Source of the DNA: Methanosarcinales archaeon
Lineage (GTDB): Archaea; Halobacteriota; Methanosarcinia; Methanosarcinales; Methanogasteraceae
Direction of reading: 5' to 3'
Length of the DNA stretch: 5,375 nucleotides
Assembly (NCBI GenBank): GCA_030666765.1
Contig: DAOUXE010000108.1
Coordinates: forward strand, 1-5,375
Below, in pieces: positions 5,354 through 5,375 of the stretch. Positions within the stretch are counted from its first letter, which is position 1. Each line of letters starts with the position of its first letter. A program made the translations under genes and the position numbers. Under the pieces are notes generated by a model. It searched no databases. It was not told the DNA's origin and saw nothing but the letters and a program-made list of their open reading frames with translations.

Positions 5354-5375
5354 ATGCTGCTCGCTGCCGTATTTA
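5354..5375 (+). CDS. Possible start of a rightward gene, cut by the window edge
   Basis: ATG 5354 opens MLLAAVF, the hydrophobic kind of start seen in signal peptides or membrane proteins, with GGGGG (5344-5348) five bases upstream. An in-frame GTG at 5348 is an alternative start. Only seven codons are visible, so this rests on the ribosome-binding-site-like run and the TATA-like box at 5307-5314. Confidence 0.25.

Overview
The window looks like a piece of an archaeal chromosome, most likely from a euryarchaeote (methanogen or relative). This is inferred from TATA-like boxes set at archaeal spacing, a possible leaderless gene, an archaeal-type SEC59/DGK1 kinase and the style of the encoded proteins. 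No rRNA or other taxonomic marker is present, so the lineage is uncertain. I saw no tRNA, rRNA, CRISPR array or recognisable transposase or integrase.

Left part (1-1795): the C-terminal half of pyruvate, phosphate dikinase (ppdK), open at the left edge. It overlaps by 8 nt a small DsrE-like protein. Hand-counted sample lines in ppdK are about 55-60 % GC, and the two genes look like a translationally coupled core operon.

Middle part (about 1796-3370): an AT-rich stretch (sample lines about 28-48 % GC) carrying accessory-looking genes. It holds a three-helix membrane protein resembling DUF3784, a possible 28-codon ORF, and a two-helix protein with a cytoplasmic bacterial-PH-like domain. Next comes a decayed second copy of the last ~100 nt of the dsrE-like gene, then an XRE/ImmA-type regulator that stops before its metallopeptidase domain. 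The dsrE tail therefore occurs twice as a direct repeat (1697-1795 and 2750-2847) bracketing the two membrane genes. This is the main discovery of the window. It suggests either a tandem dsrE paralogue destroyed by insertion, or integration of a cassette at the 3' end of dsrE.

Right part (3371-5375): composition returns to about 45-53 % GC. A 386-residue protein of unknown function, with a charged helical N-terminal region, runs rightward. It converges, with a 14-nt gap, on a leftward SEC59/DGK1-type polyprenol/lipid kinase. A palindromic TATA-like box upstream of the kinase may also serve a rightward gene that begins just inside the right edge.

Functionally, ppdK (pyruvate/PEP interconversion) and the lipid kinase are housekeeping. 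The AT-rich middle looks like a small, partly decayed accessory island with membrane proteins and a truncated toxin-antitoxin-like regulator. No complete defence or mobile system can be demonstrated from the sequence.
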